A program made the translations under genes and the position numbers. DNA of 64,000 nucleotides. It comes from Candidatus Regiella endosymbiont of Tuberolachnus salignus (GTDB taxonomy: Bacteria > Pseudomonadota > Gammaproteobacteria > Enterobacterales > Enterobacteriaceae). The notes below the pieces were generated by a model, which saw nothing but the letters and a program-made list of their open reading frames with translations, did no database searches and had not been told where the DNA came from. Shown in pieces: positions 1-14,792 of the stretch (position 1 is its first letter; each line of letters opens with the position of its first letter). The stretch is taken from contig NZ_OZ026542.1 in the NCBI RefSeq assembly GCF_964020115.1, forward strand, positions 992,001 through 1,056,000, given 5' to 3'.

Positions 1-97
1 ATAACCAAAAAGCCGCTGTTATCAAACATGGACAAAATGGCTGTCAACGCTACTTTAGATTGACCACTTTTTGCTACTTTAAAATGTCCAGTTTTTG

Positions 98-2085
<1,988 letters not shown>

Positions 2086-2173
2086 GGCTTTGTCACCACA
2101 AAGGAAACTGCATTCTGGCTTGAGTGGACAAATTAAATTAGCAATTTACGGTCTTTTATCATTAGCGCTGACA

Positions 2174-3557
<1,384 letters not shown>

Positions 3558-3613
3558 CAAAAACTGGACATTTTAAAGTAGCAAAAAGTGGTCAATCTAA
3601 AGTAGCGTTGACA

Positions 3614-3827
3614 GAAGCGAAGCTAAATGCGTATTAACTTCTTCAAACAGCGCTTCACTTGGGGTAATGACGACTGAATTTGGCCAGAATCTTTTCCCGG
3701 GGAACTATCCTATTCATTTGCGCTTAAAAGTCGGCTCGTCTCGTCGATTTCGTTTTCATTTCACTATTAACCTAAAAAAATTATTGCTAACAGAATAGAC
3801 TACTTTTAGCGGTTTTTCAGGGCTTCC
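3614..3827 (-). mobile_element. Internally deleted IS5-type remnant
   Basis: On the minus strand, from the right end, the sequence reads as the terminal inverted repeat ending ggcttcc (3827), the start of an IS5-type transposase and then a jump to a later part of the same gene (EALFEEVNTHLAS). It matches the left end and coding start of the fuller IS5-type element at 46744-50025, and then the transposase codons just after the IS21 insertion point there. Most of the N-terminal half is therefore deleted. Its other end is cut by IS21 copy A. Confidence 0.75.
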
Positions 3828-4525
3828 ATATCAAAAAGCGGCAAACAGTAAGGGCAAAGAAGGCGAACTCGCTCGTCAAATCATCGATGCATTAGCGTTG
3901 GATAATGCGATTGTGACGCTCGATTCATTGCATTGCCAAACCTCAACGTTATCACTTATCACGCAACGCAACGCAACGCAACGGTGATTTTGTCGTGCAG
4001 CTTAAAGCCAACCAAAAGACACTGTTTGAACAGGTAAAACAGCAATTTGCTACCCCCTATTATACGGATAAAGTGCATGAATACACGCAGACTAATCAGG
4101 GACATGGGCGAGTAGAGAAACGCACCGTCATGCAAATCAATGCGGAATTACCGGAGGAATTAAAAGCCAAATGGCCTTCCATTCGCACCTTCATTGAGGT
4201 AGCCAGTGAGCGAACAAAGAATGAGGTAACCCACTGTCGTTCGCGTTGGTATGTCAGCTCACTCCCTTTAAATGCAGAACAAGCGGCATTGGCGATTCGG
4301 CAACATTGGGGGATAGAAAATCAACTTCACTGGGTTCTGGATGTGGTGTTTAGAGAAGATGAACTCTCGATAAAGGCGCCTGAGGGCGCCGCACATATGG
4401 CTCTTTTCAATCGTGTTGCCTTGAGCCTGATTAAACAACATAAAGGCAAACAAGACAGCATTGCCAGTAAACGTAGAAAAACCGCCTGGTCAGCCGATTT
4501 TCGCAGTCAACTTATTTTTGGATAA
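3828..4525 (+). pseudogene. ISAs1-family transposase remnant, frameshifted
   Basis: The C-terminal half of an ISAs1-type DDE transposase. The frame before 3960 gives IVTLDSLHCQTSTLSL, the family's conserved D-S-L-H-C-Q region. The frame from 3995 gives VQLKANQKTLFEQV and later QHWGIENQLHWVLDV, the conserved W-x-I-E-N-x-L-H-W region. The two frames are separated by a run of the pentamer acgca (3961-3982) with two units more than the conserved reading needs, giving +10 bp and an early TGA. The N-terminal half is missing; the IS5 remnant abuts it. Confidence 0.8.
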
Positions 4526-4526
4526 A

Positions 4527-4743
4527 ATATCAGCAAAGTGGAATCCCGCCCTGGGGTATCACAGGCTTCATAGGCCTGGAGCTTGTTTTGGAAATCTTTT
4601 CGCGCTTGGACGTCGATTTTGGGATGATAAAATGTTTTTTTTATAGCTAAACCCGGCATGTTTTAACGCATCGCAGATACCTCGAGCACTAACCCCCATA
4701 CGTTGAGCGCGTTCGTATTGAGACGCGTCAGATACCGTCTTGC
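4527..4743 (-). pseudogene. IS630-family transposase fragment
   Basis: The minus-strand translation contains QYERAQRMGVSARGICDALKHAG and then, in a second frame, YHPKIDVQARKDFQNKLQAYE. These resemble the N-terminal helix-turn-helix and linker of IS630/Tc1-type transposases. The change of frame falls in a run of eight A residues. Both ends are lost: one side abuts the ISAs1 remnant, the other the IS110 fragment. Family assignment is from remembered motifs. Confidence 0.55.
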
Positions 4744-5520
4744 TTATGTCTTGGCAAGGGCTATTTTTGCATCAAAAGGAATACCTGATTTCAGCACGCC
4801 ATACGCTAGTTGGAGTAATTTACGCATTGCTGCACAGACACCGACTTTGCCCCCTTTATTCCGTTTTACCAATCGTTCCCATTGAGATTTTATTATTGGA
4901 TTGTGCGTGATTGAGGTAAGGGCTGGCATGTACAGCGCTTTTCTGAGTTCTGTACACCCGACTTTTGAAAGGCGGCTTCGCCCTTTAAAGAGGCCAGATT
5001 CGCACAGTTTCGGATTAAGCCCTGCGTAGGCGACGATTTGCTTGCTGCTCGTGAATTGTGATACATCACCGACAAACGCCAATAAAGTGGCACTCAATAT
5101 TTCGCCTATACCGGGAATACTTTCCAATAACTGCTTGTTCTTTTTTAGCTCAGGAGTCTCATCGATATGCTTTTTAATCTTCTGTTTTATCTCGATTATT
5201 TGTTTTTCTAATGCGCTAATACTGTCTGTCAGAGAAGGGTGAACTATTTCATCAGCCACCATTTTTCGGTTAGATTCCATCCGTTTCATTTCTTCTAAAT
5301 GATTAAGACGACGCATCAAAGCCATAAGCTGGCGTTCACTCAACGGAGCAGAGAACCAGAGTTTTGGCGTATGAAGCGCACAATAACGTGCAATCATCTT
5401 TGCATCGCCTTTATCCGTCTTGTTACGGTTCAGCTCGCTCTGAGAAAACGCATGAATACGAGCCGGATTTTCCACACTGACGTCAATACGATTATCAACC
5501 AAAAAAGTGGCTAACGGCAC
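4744..5520 (-). pseudogene. IS110-family transposase, N-terminus missing
   Basis: 258 residues of a DEDD-type IS110 transposase. It holds the family segments ENPARIHAFSQSELNRNKTDKGDAK (end of the catalytic domain) and IPGIGEILSATLLAFVGD, the helix-hairpin-helix of the C-terminal transposase_20 domain with the conserved serine region downstream. About 70 N-terminal residues, with the first catalytic acids, are absent. The break at about 5521 lies close to the left end of the IS3 element, so that insertion may have removed them. Confidence 0.85.
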
Positions 5521-5575
5521 ACTGTAATTACTGGTTTATTCTGGTCAAATAATTTTGGACACAAATTCAGGTGTT

Positions 5576-6456
<881 letters not shown>

Positions 6457-6538
6457 CTTCTTTATACCTTAATCTATTCACTCTCTATTCACTAAAATTT
6501 TTCCCTTCTTTAGTGTCCAAATTTATTAGGCCAGAATA

Positions 6539-6721
6539 CTGACATTAAAACGTACCGATGAAACGCGGCAAGACTTATTGGGCGATCTGGCTGAGCAGAT
6601 TGAAGCGTTGCCTGAGAAGATAGCCAGCAGCGCCAGGTCGTTATTATCATGATCCCTTTCGACTATCCACCGCGCTCAGGTAGCCTACAACCCGCCTATC
6701 GCATTGATGTGGAGGGAAAGG
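6539..6721 (+). pseudogene. Fossil of P2-like genes U (3' end) and D (5' end)
   Basis: The sequence encodes the end of gpU (LTLKRTDETRQDLLGDLAEQ...SLLS stop), immediately followed by ATGATCCC... for the first residues of gpD (MIPFDYPPRSG...IDVEGKD). It matches 32480-32662 of the prophage in this window over about 180 bp with roughly a dozen differences, so it comes from a second, diverged P2-like phage. It ends about 10 bp from the tmcA stop codon. Confidence 0.9.
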
Positions 6722-6731
6722 ATATCCCTTT

Positions 6732-8786
6732 TCACTCCATCACCCATTTTCGCCAAACATCATGACGGCTTTTATCCAAATTCAGCAACGCTTGCTGCAC
6801 TTCCTGCCGCCAGCAAGAGGTCAAGGCTTTACGGCCATTCAAATGACAATGGATTATAATTTCTGCTATTGGTAATTGCTGTTGTAAATATTGACGTAAA
6901 GCAGGTAGTGGCAACAAACTATTTATAAGTAGCCGCTGCAAAGCGGCTCGACTGGCTTCTAGAGGACGAAAAGCATAAGCAAAACCGGTTAACTCACGCC
7001 AATCTTCATCATTAAGTGATCTATCTTCTATTTTATTTATGGGGAAAGGATAGCATTGCCACTGCGGCAACCAGATCCGATCCCTGACCCATTGTTGTTG
7101 TAACGATTGACATAATGTTTTTGCCGCGGTACTCAACGGCAATATCGCCATCGCCGTATAACATCCACTACTGGCTTCTTTATGACTCCCTATACGAACC
7201 AATTTAAAACCACAAGCGTGCCAAAAAGCACTCAACTCATCGGTATAACCAAAACTAACAGACAAAAAATCTAGCTGCTGAGCAGTCTGTTTTTCAGCCA
7301 AGACCATGCGCAATGCAATCCCCCGTCGCCGCCATTTATCCATTACCGCTATTCGACTAATACGGCGAGAACGTAAAATCGGTGCTAACCATTGCCCACT
7401 ATGCGCCGACAATGATTGAGCGACCAAATTGCCTCGAGGCCTTCGGCGGCCAGCCCAAACGTCTCGTGCCAATGTCTCCTCTAACCCCCCTTCATCCACC
7501 AGCCATATGGCCGCTACCAGCGTTTCATCGGCCAGCGTCGCAGCAAAATGCATTCCTGGGGCATCCATCAAACGACGTAAATCAAGCGGAGTCGTCCGAT
7601 AATGCGCGTTGGACAATAAACCATAAAAATCGCGTAATAAATGCGACTTCTGCCAGGCTTCATTTTGCGCGATCCTGATAATTTTCAGTGAGCCCTGCTC
7701 ACGCTTTTCATCCCCTGTTTTGGATTTAGAAGGATTATTCAATAGTAATGCGTGATCCAATACGCGCTCAAGCGGATCATGCGCTGCCCAACGAATAGGA
7801 TCAGTGAGTGTTAAATACTGGCAGTGAGTCAATGTAGCGCAAAATTTAAGCAAAAAACCCTGCCCGGTACCTTCATAGCCTTGAACCGTAGTAATTAATA
7901 GAATGCGCGGAAAATACGCCAGCAAAGCAGATAATAATGACCCAGGGAGCGCAGCAGCTTCATCGATTATCAGCCAATCAACCTGGCTAACCTCATGCTG
8001 ACGACAAAAAATCAGCAGCGCATCTGGTGCCCAAAACACCGCTTTTTTAGTGACCTGTTGATACAGTATCTGCGTTGCCGATTTACTACGGGCGGTGACC
8101 CAACAGGTGCCTGGCCATTGTGTCACCAACATGCCTGCCAACGTCGATTTGCCACGCCCTCGCGCCGCCATTAGCACCCAGACTCCGCTTTCGGCTCGCA
8201 TTAATCGATCTAAAATAGCCTGTTGCTTTGAAGTCGGCATTCCATCAATGCCGCGGCGAGGCGGCCGAGACTCTGTTAGCGGAAGGATCGGACAATGCCC
8301 CTGATGCCAAAACGCCACCTCGTTATCGGCCAGCAGCTGACGTTGAAAATGATAAATGAAATGGGGTGTAGCAATCGCCTGCTCCTGCCCACACCACCGT
8401 CGACTGTCTTGATCGATAAGCATCGGCCAATGGCTCCACTTCGGCACTAACAATAACAACCAGCTACCCGCCCGCAACGTCCCTGCTAACACAGCTAACG
8501 CCTCTATATCAAATGCGGTAGTGGCATCAAATATTGCGTGCATTTTTTCTTGTCCGAGCAAAGTTTTAGCGGCGTAAGTAGGAATAATCTTAGTTTGAGC
8601 TGATCCCGCTTCACCTATCCATGGCCAATCGCCAGGCAGTAATTGAGCCAAAATCAATGCTTGTTGCTGACACCAGCGGCTATCACCGCTGATAACGAGT
8701 ATACGGCGAATACCTTGCCGTATCATTTGTCGTTGATGGAGGCAAAGCGACGCTGAAAGCGGTGATTTTTCGCCTATTTTTTCCAT
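6732..8786 (-). CDS. tmcA: tRNA(Met) cytidine acetyltransferase
   Basis: TmcA uses ATP or GTP and acetyl-CoA to form N4-acetylcytidine at the wobble base of elongator tRNA-Met, which protects decoding of AUG. The 684-aa protein is close to the 671 aa of E. coli TmcA. Visible parts are an N-terminal DUF1726-like domain, an RNA-helicase-like module with Walker A in [11 protein letters not shown] (about residue 208) and Walker B-like IIDEAAAL, then a GNAT acetyltransferase core ([16 protein letters not shown]). It starts 24 bp after the parC stop on the same strand and may share its transcript. Prophage debris begins 10 bp beyond its stop. It appears intact. Confidence 0.95.
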   Translation of the reverse strand: MEKIGEKSPLSASLCLHQRQMIRQGIRRILVISGDSRWCQQQALILAQLLPGDWPWIGEAGSAQTKIIPTYAAKTLLGQEKMHAIFDATTAFDIEALAVLAGTLRAGSWLLLLVPKWSHWPMLIDQDSRRWCGQEQAIATPHFIYHFQRQLLADNEVAFWHQGHCPILPLTESRPPRRGIDGMPTSKQQAILDRLMRAESGVWVLMAARGRGKSTLAGMLVTQWPGTCWVTARSKSATQILYQQVTKKAVFWAPDALLIFCRQHEVSQVDWLIIDEAAALPGSLLSALLAYFPRILLITTVQGYEGTGQGFLLKFCATLTHCQYLTLTDPIRWAAHDPLERVLDHALLLNNPSKSKTGDEKREQGSLKIIRIAQNEAWQKSHLLRDFYGLLSNAHYRTTPLDLRRLMDAPGMHFAATLADETLVAAIWLVDEGGLEETLARDVWAGRRRPRGNLVAQSLSAHSGQWLAPILRSRRISRIAVMDKWRRRGIALRMVLAEKQTAQQLDFLSVSFGYTDELSAFWHACGFKLVRIGSHKEASSGCYTAMAILPLSTAAKTLCQSLQQQWVRDRIWLPQWQCYPFPINKIEDRSLNDEDWRELTGFAYAFRPLEASRAALQRLLINSLLPLPALRQYLQQQLPIAEIIIHCHLNGRKALTSCWRQEVQQALLNLDKSRHDVWRKWVME

Positions 8787-8810
8787 GTTTTAGTCTGATT
8801 CAAAAAAATT

Positions 8811-11066
8811 TCAAACAGGCTCTAACACTTCTATTCGATCAATACGTGTTAATCCCCTTGGCAATAATGAACCTTTACTCCCTCGTTTGGCGCTAAATTT
8901 TTTTAATTCTTCTGGCTTTAGGGTTAATTTTCGTTTACCTGAATAGAATGTAACCGATGCCTGAACGGATAATCTGAGTAGCCACCTTAAATTATCGCTA
9001 CCTGCCATTCGCTCCTGTTTTGAAATCGATATAATTTTATTCCCTTTTCCTTTCGTTAATCTGGGCAAATCAGCGGCGGGGAACATCAATATTCTTCCTG
9101 CCGTGATTGACAACAACATATCATCGGCTCCGTGCAGTTTTAATGGCGGTAATATTTTGGCATTACTGGGTAAAGCCATTAATGCTTTACCTGCCCGATT
9201 TTTAGTAATCAGATCACTGAAGTGACAAATAAAACCATAACCAGCATCAGAGGATAAGAGTAGCTGTTGATCGTTATCTGCCATCAATACATATTCGATA
9301 ACCGCTTCTGTTGACGAGATAAATCGCCCAGTCAGCGGCTCACCCTGCCCTCGAGCAGAAGGTAAAGTCAGTGGATCAAGAGAATAACTACGACCAGTCG
9401 AATCAATAAACACCGCTGGTTGATTACTTTTACCTTGCGCGGCGGTACGAAAGCAATCTCCCGCTTTATAGTTGAAACCACTGGGGTCAACATCATGCCC
9501 TTTAGCGCTACGCACCCATCCCATTTTAGATAACACCACCGTAACCGGCTCAGAAGGCTGGATATCGTGTTCATTCATGGCTTTCGCATCATCTCGCTGG
9601 ATCAGGGGTGAACGACGACAATGGTTTTGTTGATGATGACAAACAGCCGTATCCGCTTGGATCTCTTTTTTAAGTAACTGGTTAAATGCTGCTTTTGATT
9701 CCAATAGCATTTGTAGTTGGGCGAGCTCTTGCTGAAATTCCGCTTCCTCACTGCGCAGCTTTTTCTCTTCTAATTTGGCTAACTGACGCAGTTTAAGCTC
9801 AAGGATCGCTTCTGTTTGGCTTTCTGAAAGAGAAAAACAGGTTATCAACACTGATTTAGCATCATCTTCTGTACGAATAATATCAATCACTTTATCGATG
9901 TTTAAAAAAGCTGTCAGTAACCCCTCCAAAATATGCAAACGCCTCTGCACATTGTCTAACCGATAATTTAAACGCCGCCGAACCGTATCACAGCGGTAAA
10001 CCAACCATTCGCTCAGAATAGTTAGTAATCCTTTGACCGATGGGCGATTATCCAACCCTATCATGTTCATATTGATGCGATAACTTTTTTCCAGATCAGT
10101 GGTAGCAAACAAATGACTCATTACCTGATCTAAATCGATTCTATTGGAGCGTGGAATGATCACCAAACGAGTCGGATTCTCATGATTAGATTCATCACGT
10201 AAATCTTCAATCATCGGTAATTTTTTGCTACGCATTTGACCTGCAATCTGCTCTAACACTTTGGCGCCTGATACTTGATGAGGTAATGCCGTGATAACTA
10301 CATTAGCCTCTTCTTTGTTCCATATCGCACGCATGCGTATAGAGCCTCGCCCTGTTTGATAAATTTTTTTTATTTCATGGCGGGGCGTGATGATTTCAGC
10401 ATCAGTAGGAAAGTCAGGCCCTTGCACATATTCAAGTAGCTCGTCTAAAGAGGCGCTAGGTTTATCGATCAATTGAATAAGCGCTTGAGCAATTTCCTCT
10501 ACATTATGGGGGGGAATATCGGTGGCCATGCCAACGGCGATGCCAGTAGTGCCATTAAGCAAAATATTAGGTAATCGAGCGGGTAACATTTTTGGCTCTT
10601 GCAAGGTGCCATCAAAATTAGCAATCCAATCCACGGTGCCTTGACTTAATTCAGCCAATAATATTTGCGCATACTTAGATAAACGAGATTCGGTATAACG
10701 CATCGCGGCAAAGGATTTAGGATCATCTGGCGCACCCCAGTTTCCCTGACCGTCGATTAACGGATAGCGATAAGAAAAAGATTGTGCCATCAAAACCATC
10801 GCTTCATAACAAGCGCTATCACCATGAGGATGATATTTGCCCAACACATCCCCCACGGTGCGCGCCGATTTTTTAAATTTTGCACTATTATTCAGACCCA
10901 GTTCAGACATGGCATAGACAATCCGGCGCTGTACTGGTTTTAATCCATCGCCGATAAAAGGTAAGGCCCTATCCATAATGACGTACATGGAATAATTCAG
11001 ATAAGCGTTTTCGGTAAAAGTGTGTAGCGCTTGGCTTTCTACAACATCATGAGTTAATGCAGTCAT
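8811..11066 (-). CDS. parC: DNA topoisomerase IV subunit A
   Basis: ParC is the DNA-cleaving subunit of topoisomerase IV, which decatenates daughter chromosomes together with ParE. The 751-aa length matches E. coli ParC (752). The N-terminal winged-helix/tower region is highly conserved, including the quinolone-determining stretch [14 protein letters not shown] with wild-type-like Ser and Glu. The catalytic tyrosine is in [11 protein letters not shown]. The C-terminal blades include [22 protein letters not shown] and LTKGKGNKI. No parE is adjacent. The gene looks functional and is upstream of tmcA on the same strand. Confidence 0.97.
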   Translation of the reverse strand: MTALTHDVVESQALHTFTENAYLNYSMYVIMDRALPFIGDGLKPVQRRIVYAMSELGLNNSAKFKKSARTVGDVLGKYHPHGDSACYEAMVLMAQSFSYRYPLIDGQGNWGAPDDPKSFAAMRYTESRLSKYAQILLAELSQGTVDWIANFDGTLQEPKMLPARLPNILLNGTTGIAVGMATDIPPHNVEEIAQALIQLIDKPSASLDELLEYVQGPDFPTDAEIITPRHEIKKIYQTGRGSIRMRAIWNKEEANVVITALPHQVSGAKVLEQIAGQMRSKKLPMIEDLRDESNHENPTRLVIIPRSNRIDLDQVMSHLFATTDLEKSYRINMNMIGLDNRPSVKGLLTILSEWLVYRCDTVRRRLNYRLDNVQRRLHILEGLLTAFLNIDKVIDIIRTEDDAKSVLITCFSLSESQTEAILELKLRQLAKLEEKKLRSEEAEFQQELAQLQMLLESKAAFNQLLKKEIQADTAVCHHQQNHCRRSPLIQRDDAKAMNEHDIQPSEPVTVVLSKMGWVRSAKGHDVDPSGFNYKAGDCFRTAAQGKSNQPAVFIDSTGRSYSLDPLTLPSARGQGEPLTGRFISSTEAVIEYVLMADNDQQLLLSSDAGYGFICHFSDLITKNRAGKALMALPSNAKILPPLKLHGADDMLLSITAGRILMFPAADLPRLTKGKGNKIISISKQERMAGSDNLRWLLRLSVQASVTFYSGKRKLTLKPEELKKFSAKRGSKGSLLPRGLTRIDRIEVLEPV

Positions 11067-11134
11067 TACTTTATTATCCTTATTTTCTGACTCATATCAG
11101 GGATCATAACTTATCTACTCGATGGCTGTCACAA

Positions 11135-11261
11135 TATACCCTTCGCCTTTGAAGCCGCCGCGTTGTTGGCTGCGGGTGTTCGCCGAATCACGTAGTATGT
11201 CTACGCTCATCGGTCTCATACCCTGGCCGCCTAGCGGCAACTTCAAAGGCGAAGGGTATAC
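11135..11261. repeat. Palindromic repeat, family R1, copy 1
   Basis: About 127 bp whose ends (taccCTTCGCCTTTGAAG and CTTCAAAGGCGAAGGGTA) are inverted complements, so the whole can fold as a long hairpin. The centre holds ACGTAGTATGTCTACG and TCATCGGTCTCA. Related copies lie at 18471-18604 and 26929-27055. It is intergenic, between parC and tRNA-Phe. It has no coding frame and may be a REP/MITE-type element. Confidence 0.8.
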
Positions 11262-11367
11262 AGAACACAACTTCATTTTATATTTGCCTAAAAAGAGAAC
11301 AACCAAGCGTCTTAAGCAGAAAAATTCGTTGACGGCACAACTGCAATAGGGTTTAATTCGCCCCGTT

Positions 11368-11443
11368 GCCCGGATAGCTCAGTCGGTAGAGCAGAGGATT
11401 GAAAATCCTCGTGTCCTTGGTTCGATTCCGAGTCCGGGCACCA
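11368..11443 (+). tRNA. tRNA-Phe (anticodon GAA)
   Basis: 76 nt including an encoded CCA end. The acceptor stem is GCCCGGA/TCCGGGC, the D-loop AGCTCAGTCGGTAGAGC, the anticodon stem-loop AGGATTGAAAATCCT with GAA, and the T-loop GGTTCGATTCC. It matches enterobacterial tRNA-Phe almost base for base from memory. A broken tyrosine integrase begins about 200 bp downstream, so its 3' end is a likely attachment site. Confidence 0.97.
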
Positions 11444-11487
11444 AATATTATATCGGCCAGTATCTTTTACTGACTGTAGTTTTAAAG

Positions 11488-11522
11488 AAACCCGCATTCT
11501 AACTAAGTTTGCGGGTTTTTTG
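11488..11522 (+). terminator. Rho-independent terminator after tRNA-Phe
   Basis: An inverted repeat AACCCGC / GCGGGTT with a 15-18 nt loop is followed by a run of T (GCGGGTTTTTTG). It lies about 45 bp past the tRNA and would end its transcript before the integrase region. Confidence 0.8.
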
Positions 11523-11640
11523 TTGCCTCTTATACTCTAGTGTGGCATGGTTATACTCTGTTTTTTAGGGACTAGATTTGGGACTCTATCTTTTAGTGCC
11601 CAAAATAAGTAGTCCCATAGTCCTATTAATGGTGATTAAT

Positions 11641-12914
11641 ATGGCGATACAAGTAAAGCCTCTAACCAATACCGAAGTGAAAGAAGCAAAGGCAGTCAAC
11701 AAAGATTTATCTTTGTATGATGGCGGTGGATTGCTGCTGTTTGTTAAATTATCAGGCGTTAAAACGTGGCGTCTACGCTACTATCATCCCTCAACGAAAA
11801 AGTGAACAACCTTAACGCTAGGACATTACCCCGCTTTATCTCTGGCAGAAGCCAGACGTGTACGAGAGGAGATAAGAGCACTCTTGGCACAAGGGATCGA
11901 CCCGCAGGAGCAACAAAGACAGCAGCAAGAGAAAGAAAAGGCATCTAATAACAATACTTTTGCTAAAATCACTGCCGATTGGTTTGCAGTAAAAAAATCA
12001 AAAGGGTTAACCAAAGATACACTTAATAATATATGGAGATCACTGGAAAAGAGCATCTTCCCTTACGTGGAAGGGATTTCTATCAATAATCTAACCGCAC
12101 AAACATTTATACAAGCCATGCAACCTATTTGTGCCAGTGGTCGATTAGAAACAGTACGACGGGTTACGATGCGTATTAAGAAGTAATGAACTATGCCGTT
12201 AATGCAGGGTTGATACAGGCAAACCCTGCTACGAAGATCAGCCAGGTCTTTGAAAATCCAGTAGTAACGCACATGCCTACAATTAGGCCGGAAAAACTGC
12301 CAGAACTCATGCGTACACTGTCTATTGCCAATATAGAGTTACAAACCAGACTGGTGATAGAATTTCAATTACTGACAATCACCAGACCATCAGAAGCCGC
12401 TACCGCTCGTTGGGATGAAATCAATCTGATTGATAAAATATGGACAATTCCAGCCGGTCGGATGAAAATGCGCCGGGAACATGTTGTGCCGCTCTCTCCC
12501 CAATCACTGGCGGTATTAGAAGCGATGAAACCGATCAGCTTACACCGGCCTTACGTGTTCCCCTCATTCAAAAATCCATTAAAACCAATGAATAGTGCAA
12601 CAGCGAACATGGCTCTACGCCGTATGGGGTACAAGAACATATTAGTGGCACATGGATTTAGATCTATTGCCAGTACAACTCTCAATGAGAAAGGGTTTGC
12701 TCCAGATGTAATTGAAGCAGCATTGGCACATGTTGATACAAACAAAGTACGTAGTGCCTATAACCGCAGCACTTATTTGGAACAACGCAAAGTCTTGATG
12801 GATTGGTGGGGCGAATTTGTCGAGCGGGCTGCCACTGGGAAATTTACGGCTGCCGAGAGTGTTAGAAGAATTAAAGGGGAGTCTGACAAATTAAGCACTA
12901 TTGAGTTTAAATAA
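11641..12914 (+). pseudogene. Tyrosine integrase (P4 type), broken by a stop and a frameshift
   Basis: The full frame would be about 420 residues. The N-terminal DUF4102-type arm reads MAIQVKPLTNTEVKEAK...LYDGGGLLLFV. An in-frame TGA at 11802 follows HPSTKK. After ITADWF...RVTMRIK the frame shifts near 12183, where one missing base turns KEVMNYAV into KK stop. The catalytic residues remain downstream: Arg in ITRPSEAAT, HGFR, His in LAHVD and Tyr in SAYNRSTY. It lies next to tRNA-Phe and probably once integrated there. Two independent lesions mean it is dead. Confidence 0.9.
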
Positions 12915-13098
12915 GATCTGCATCAGTAAAAATAATTTATTATTAATATTCTACTTCTTTTATTGATAGGGTAATTATTATCTTGAGTACATAATACTCC
13001 TGTTAAATATTCATCAATACGGACTGATATACTTTTTTTTGGGGCATTAAAGTGTCAAAAAATGGGGAATATCAGTCAATCATGAGAGGCATTAATTA

Positions 13099-13257
13099 AT
13101 GAACGATTCATTTCTTGACGAATACGCCGAGTTTGCTTATATGGATTTGCATGCCGTGTTAAACACTTTTATCACTGAGGATTATTTAAACCATTGTGAA
13201 GCGCATTCCTACCTGTGCCGCCTCCTTAACGGCAGCACGGGTCTCTCTCCACGATAA
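13099..13257 (+). CDS. Small phage-type protein of unknown function
   Basis: A 52-aa open frame from ATG to TAA (MNDSFLDEYAEFAYMDLHAV...), acidic at the start, with no recognisable domain. It lies between the integrase remnant and the next small gene and is followed with almost no gap by it, as in phage early operons. It is supported only by position and coding-like composition. Confidence 0.45.
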   Translation: MNDSFLDEYAEFAYMDLHAVLNTFITEDYLNHCEAHSYLCRLLNGSTGLSPR

Positions 13258-13343
13258 AAATCTATCGTAAGCCTCTCAATCCCCTACCTTTTGATGACTA
13301 TCAAGCACTGCCCCCCCTCGAGACCGCCTCGGTTATACAAGCA

Positions 13344-13691
13344 TTGCGAAAGGCTGCTGTTTGTAATACCGAATACAACTTTACTCTCTTCTATTTACAG
13401 CGACAGGCGTTAATCCATCGACTTAACACCACTGGCAAGCCGATTCCTAACGCTATCCTATCTCATCATCAAACCAAAACGAATCACAGCGGGCGAACCT
13501 CAATCGCCTGCAAAGTCGCCATTATCAGTCTGTATAAAAAAATACAGGGCGATATTTCAGCCAATTATACTCAAGCGGCCAACATATTATCGGCTTATGC
13601 CACTGAAGCGGGTTATCACCATAAATTCAATAAAGATATCCTGAAGCGATGGTGTGAAGAGATAAAAATGATGAAAAAAAGAACAAAATAG
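13344..13691 (+). CDS. Hypothetical phage protein, start uncertain
   Basis: A 115-aa open frame if the TTG at 13344 is used. The frame continues upstream as far as 13230 and reads KIYRKPLNPLPFDDYQALPPLETASV, which looks coding, but the codon expected to be its ATG is ATA at 13254, right at the stop of the preceding gene. The true start may have been lost by mutation. The middle (GRTSIACKVAIISLYKKIQGD) and the lysine-rich C-terminus are basic. I do not recognise the family. Confidence 0.5.
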   Translation: MRKAAVCNTEYNFTLFYLQRQALIHRLNTTGKPIPNAILSHHQTKTNHSGRTSIACKVAIISLYKKIQGDISANYTQAANILSAYATEAGYHHKFNKDILKRWCEEIKMMKKRTK

Positions 13692-13805
13692 CGCATTAAG
13701 AGACGAGAGGGCTTAATAAGCCCCCTTCTTCTTTATTTACAGCGAAAGAAGATCAATCATCTTTTCCTCCGCGGGCTATCCCGTTTACTCAAGGAAAAAA
13801 GAGCA

Positions 13806-14021
13806 ATGTCAATGTTAAATCGTAAAATCTTACTGAAAAAGGAAGTGAAGTCCATTCTGCGCATTGCCTCCGACAGCGCTTTAGATGAAATGTGGAAAAA
13901 ACATGATTTCCCTAATCCGATCCGCATTGGCATTCGTCGTATAGGGTGGTATGCCGATGAGATGGAAGGCTGGCTAAGGGGGCGTGATGCAGAGCGTTTA
14001 TCCAGGGAGATCGCGTCATGA
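13806..14021 (+). CDS. AlpA-family phage regulator / excisionase-like protein
   Basis: 71 residues with the AlpA/MerR-like winged-helix pattern: KEVKSILRIASDSALDEMWKKHDFPNPIRIGIRRIGWYADEMEGWL. AlpA proteins activate or assist excision of P4-like elements and cryptic prophages. An ATG two codons later (13812) is an alternative start. It overlaps the next gene by 4 bp (ATGA), so the two are probably cotranscribed. It follows an integrase remnant, which fits an old satellite or island. Confidence 0.75.
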   Translation: MSMLNRKILLKKEVKSILRIASDSALDEMWKKHDFPNPIRIGIRRIGWYADEMEGWLRGRDAERLSREIAS

Positions 14022-14233
14022 AACAGTCACAAATCAGCATTGAAAGTTATCACAAATTAAATCGAGCTAAAAATCTATTGCACTTTTTGTATTTGGATCT
14101 GATACAAAAAGACATCAATGGAATGCAGCAACATGTTCTTCCCCATATCGTAAGTTATATCGCCGATGATCTCCGTTGGGTATTGAGTGAATTAAAACAG
14201 CAAGGTTTTTGTGATCACGTTCTCAAAAAATAA
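14018..14233 (+). CDS. Small phage protein of unknown function
   Basis: 71 aa (MKQSQISIESYHKLNRAKNLLHFLYLDLIQ...), predicted helical, starting inside the stop of the AlpA-like gene (ATGA overlap). No family recognised. The coupling supports a real gene in the same small operon. Confidence 0.6.
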   Translation: MKQSQISIESYHKLNRAKNLLHFLYLDLIQKDINGMQQHVLPHIVSYIADDLRWVLSELKQQGFCDHVLKK

Positions 14234-14396
14234 AAATTATTGAGGTTTTTTTACCTGCTCAGACTGAGCCTAATGGCAGCGGGTTATTGATACCGTTTAT
14301 TGAGGTCAAGCTGAGTAGGTCGCTGTTGAAACACAAACTTTATCGCTATTCATTTTTTGACTCATGTCATGATATCCAAACCCAGCAGGTGCAAAA

Positions 14397-14696
14397 TTAA
14401 TCTATTTTTCTGTCTGGACGGCTAAATGTTTCTTCTTCTTTCCTATAGTGTGTAGGAATTGGGGCTATTTGCCCTGATTCTGGAGCGATAGAATTAGTTA
14501 TCAACCATAACGCATATTTTTTAAAGCGGACATGATTAACTATTTTGTCAATAACACTAATTCCAACATCTCTTTGGCCAGTTTCGTAGTTTCTTATTGC
14601 TCCAAGGCTCACACCAGTTTCACTTGCAAATTGTGGCTGGGTTAAACCTTCAACAGTACGAATTTTTTTTAATTTTTCCCCATAATGGCTTGACAT
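14397..14696 (-). CDS. Phage C-type repressor (XRE helix-turn-helix)
   Basis: 99 aa starting MSSHYGEKLKKIRTVEGLTQPQFASETGVSLGAIRNYETGQRDVG, a clear Cro/CI-type helix-turn-helix, with a short C-terminal part. I chose the ATG at 14696 because AGGAGA lies just upstream of it; an upstream ATG at 14735 has no such site. It diverges from a Cox-like gene at 14793 with dyad sequences between. That is the C-cox switch layout of P2-like phages and suggests that it controls lysogeny. Confidence 0.85.
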   Translation of the reverse strand: MSSHYGEKLKKIRTVEGLTQPQFASETGVSLGAIRNYETGQRDVGISVIDKIVNHVRFKKYALWLITNSIAPESGQIAPIPTHYRKEEETFSRPDRKID

Positions 14697-14727
14697 GATC
14701 TTCTCCTGAGGATTATTATCTACAAAC

Positions 14728-14743
14728 ATCCTCAAAAGAGGAT
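14728..14743. promoter_or_regulatory. Candidate repressor operator
   Basis: A perfect inverted repeat ATCCTC-AAAA-GAGGAT lies between the divergent repressor and Cox-like genes. A second related dyad, TCCTGAGGA at 14704-14712, overlaps the repressor's ribosome-binding site. Both share the CCTC/GAGG half-site, so they may be two binding sites for the same repressor. Function is inferred. Confidence 0.55.
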
Positions 14744-14792
14744 TTTTAGAAGTAATCTAAATAATTTTAAACCAATCCAGTAAGGATAACTC

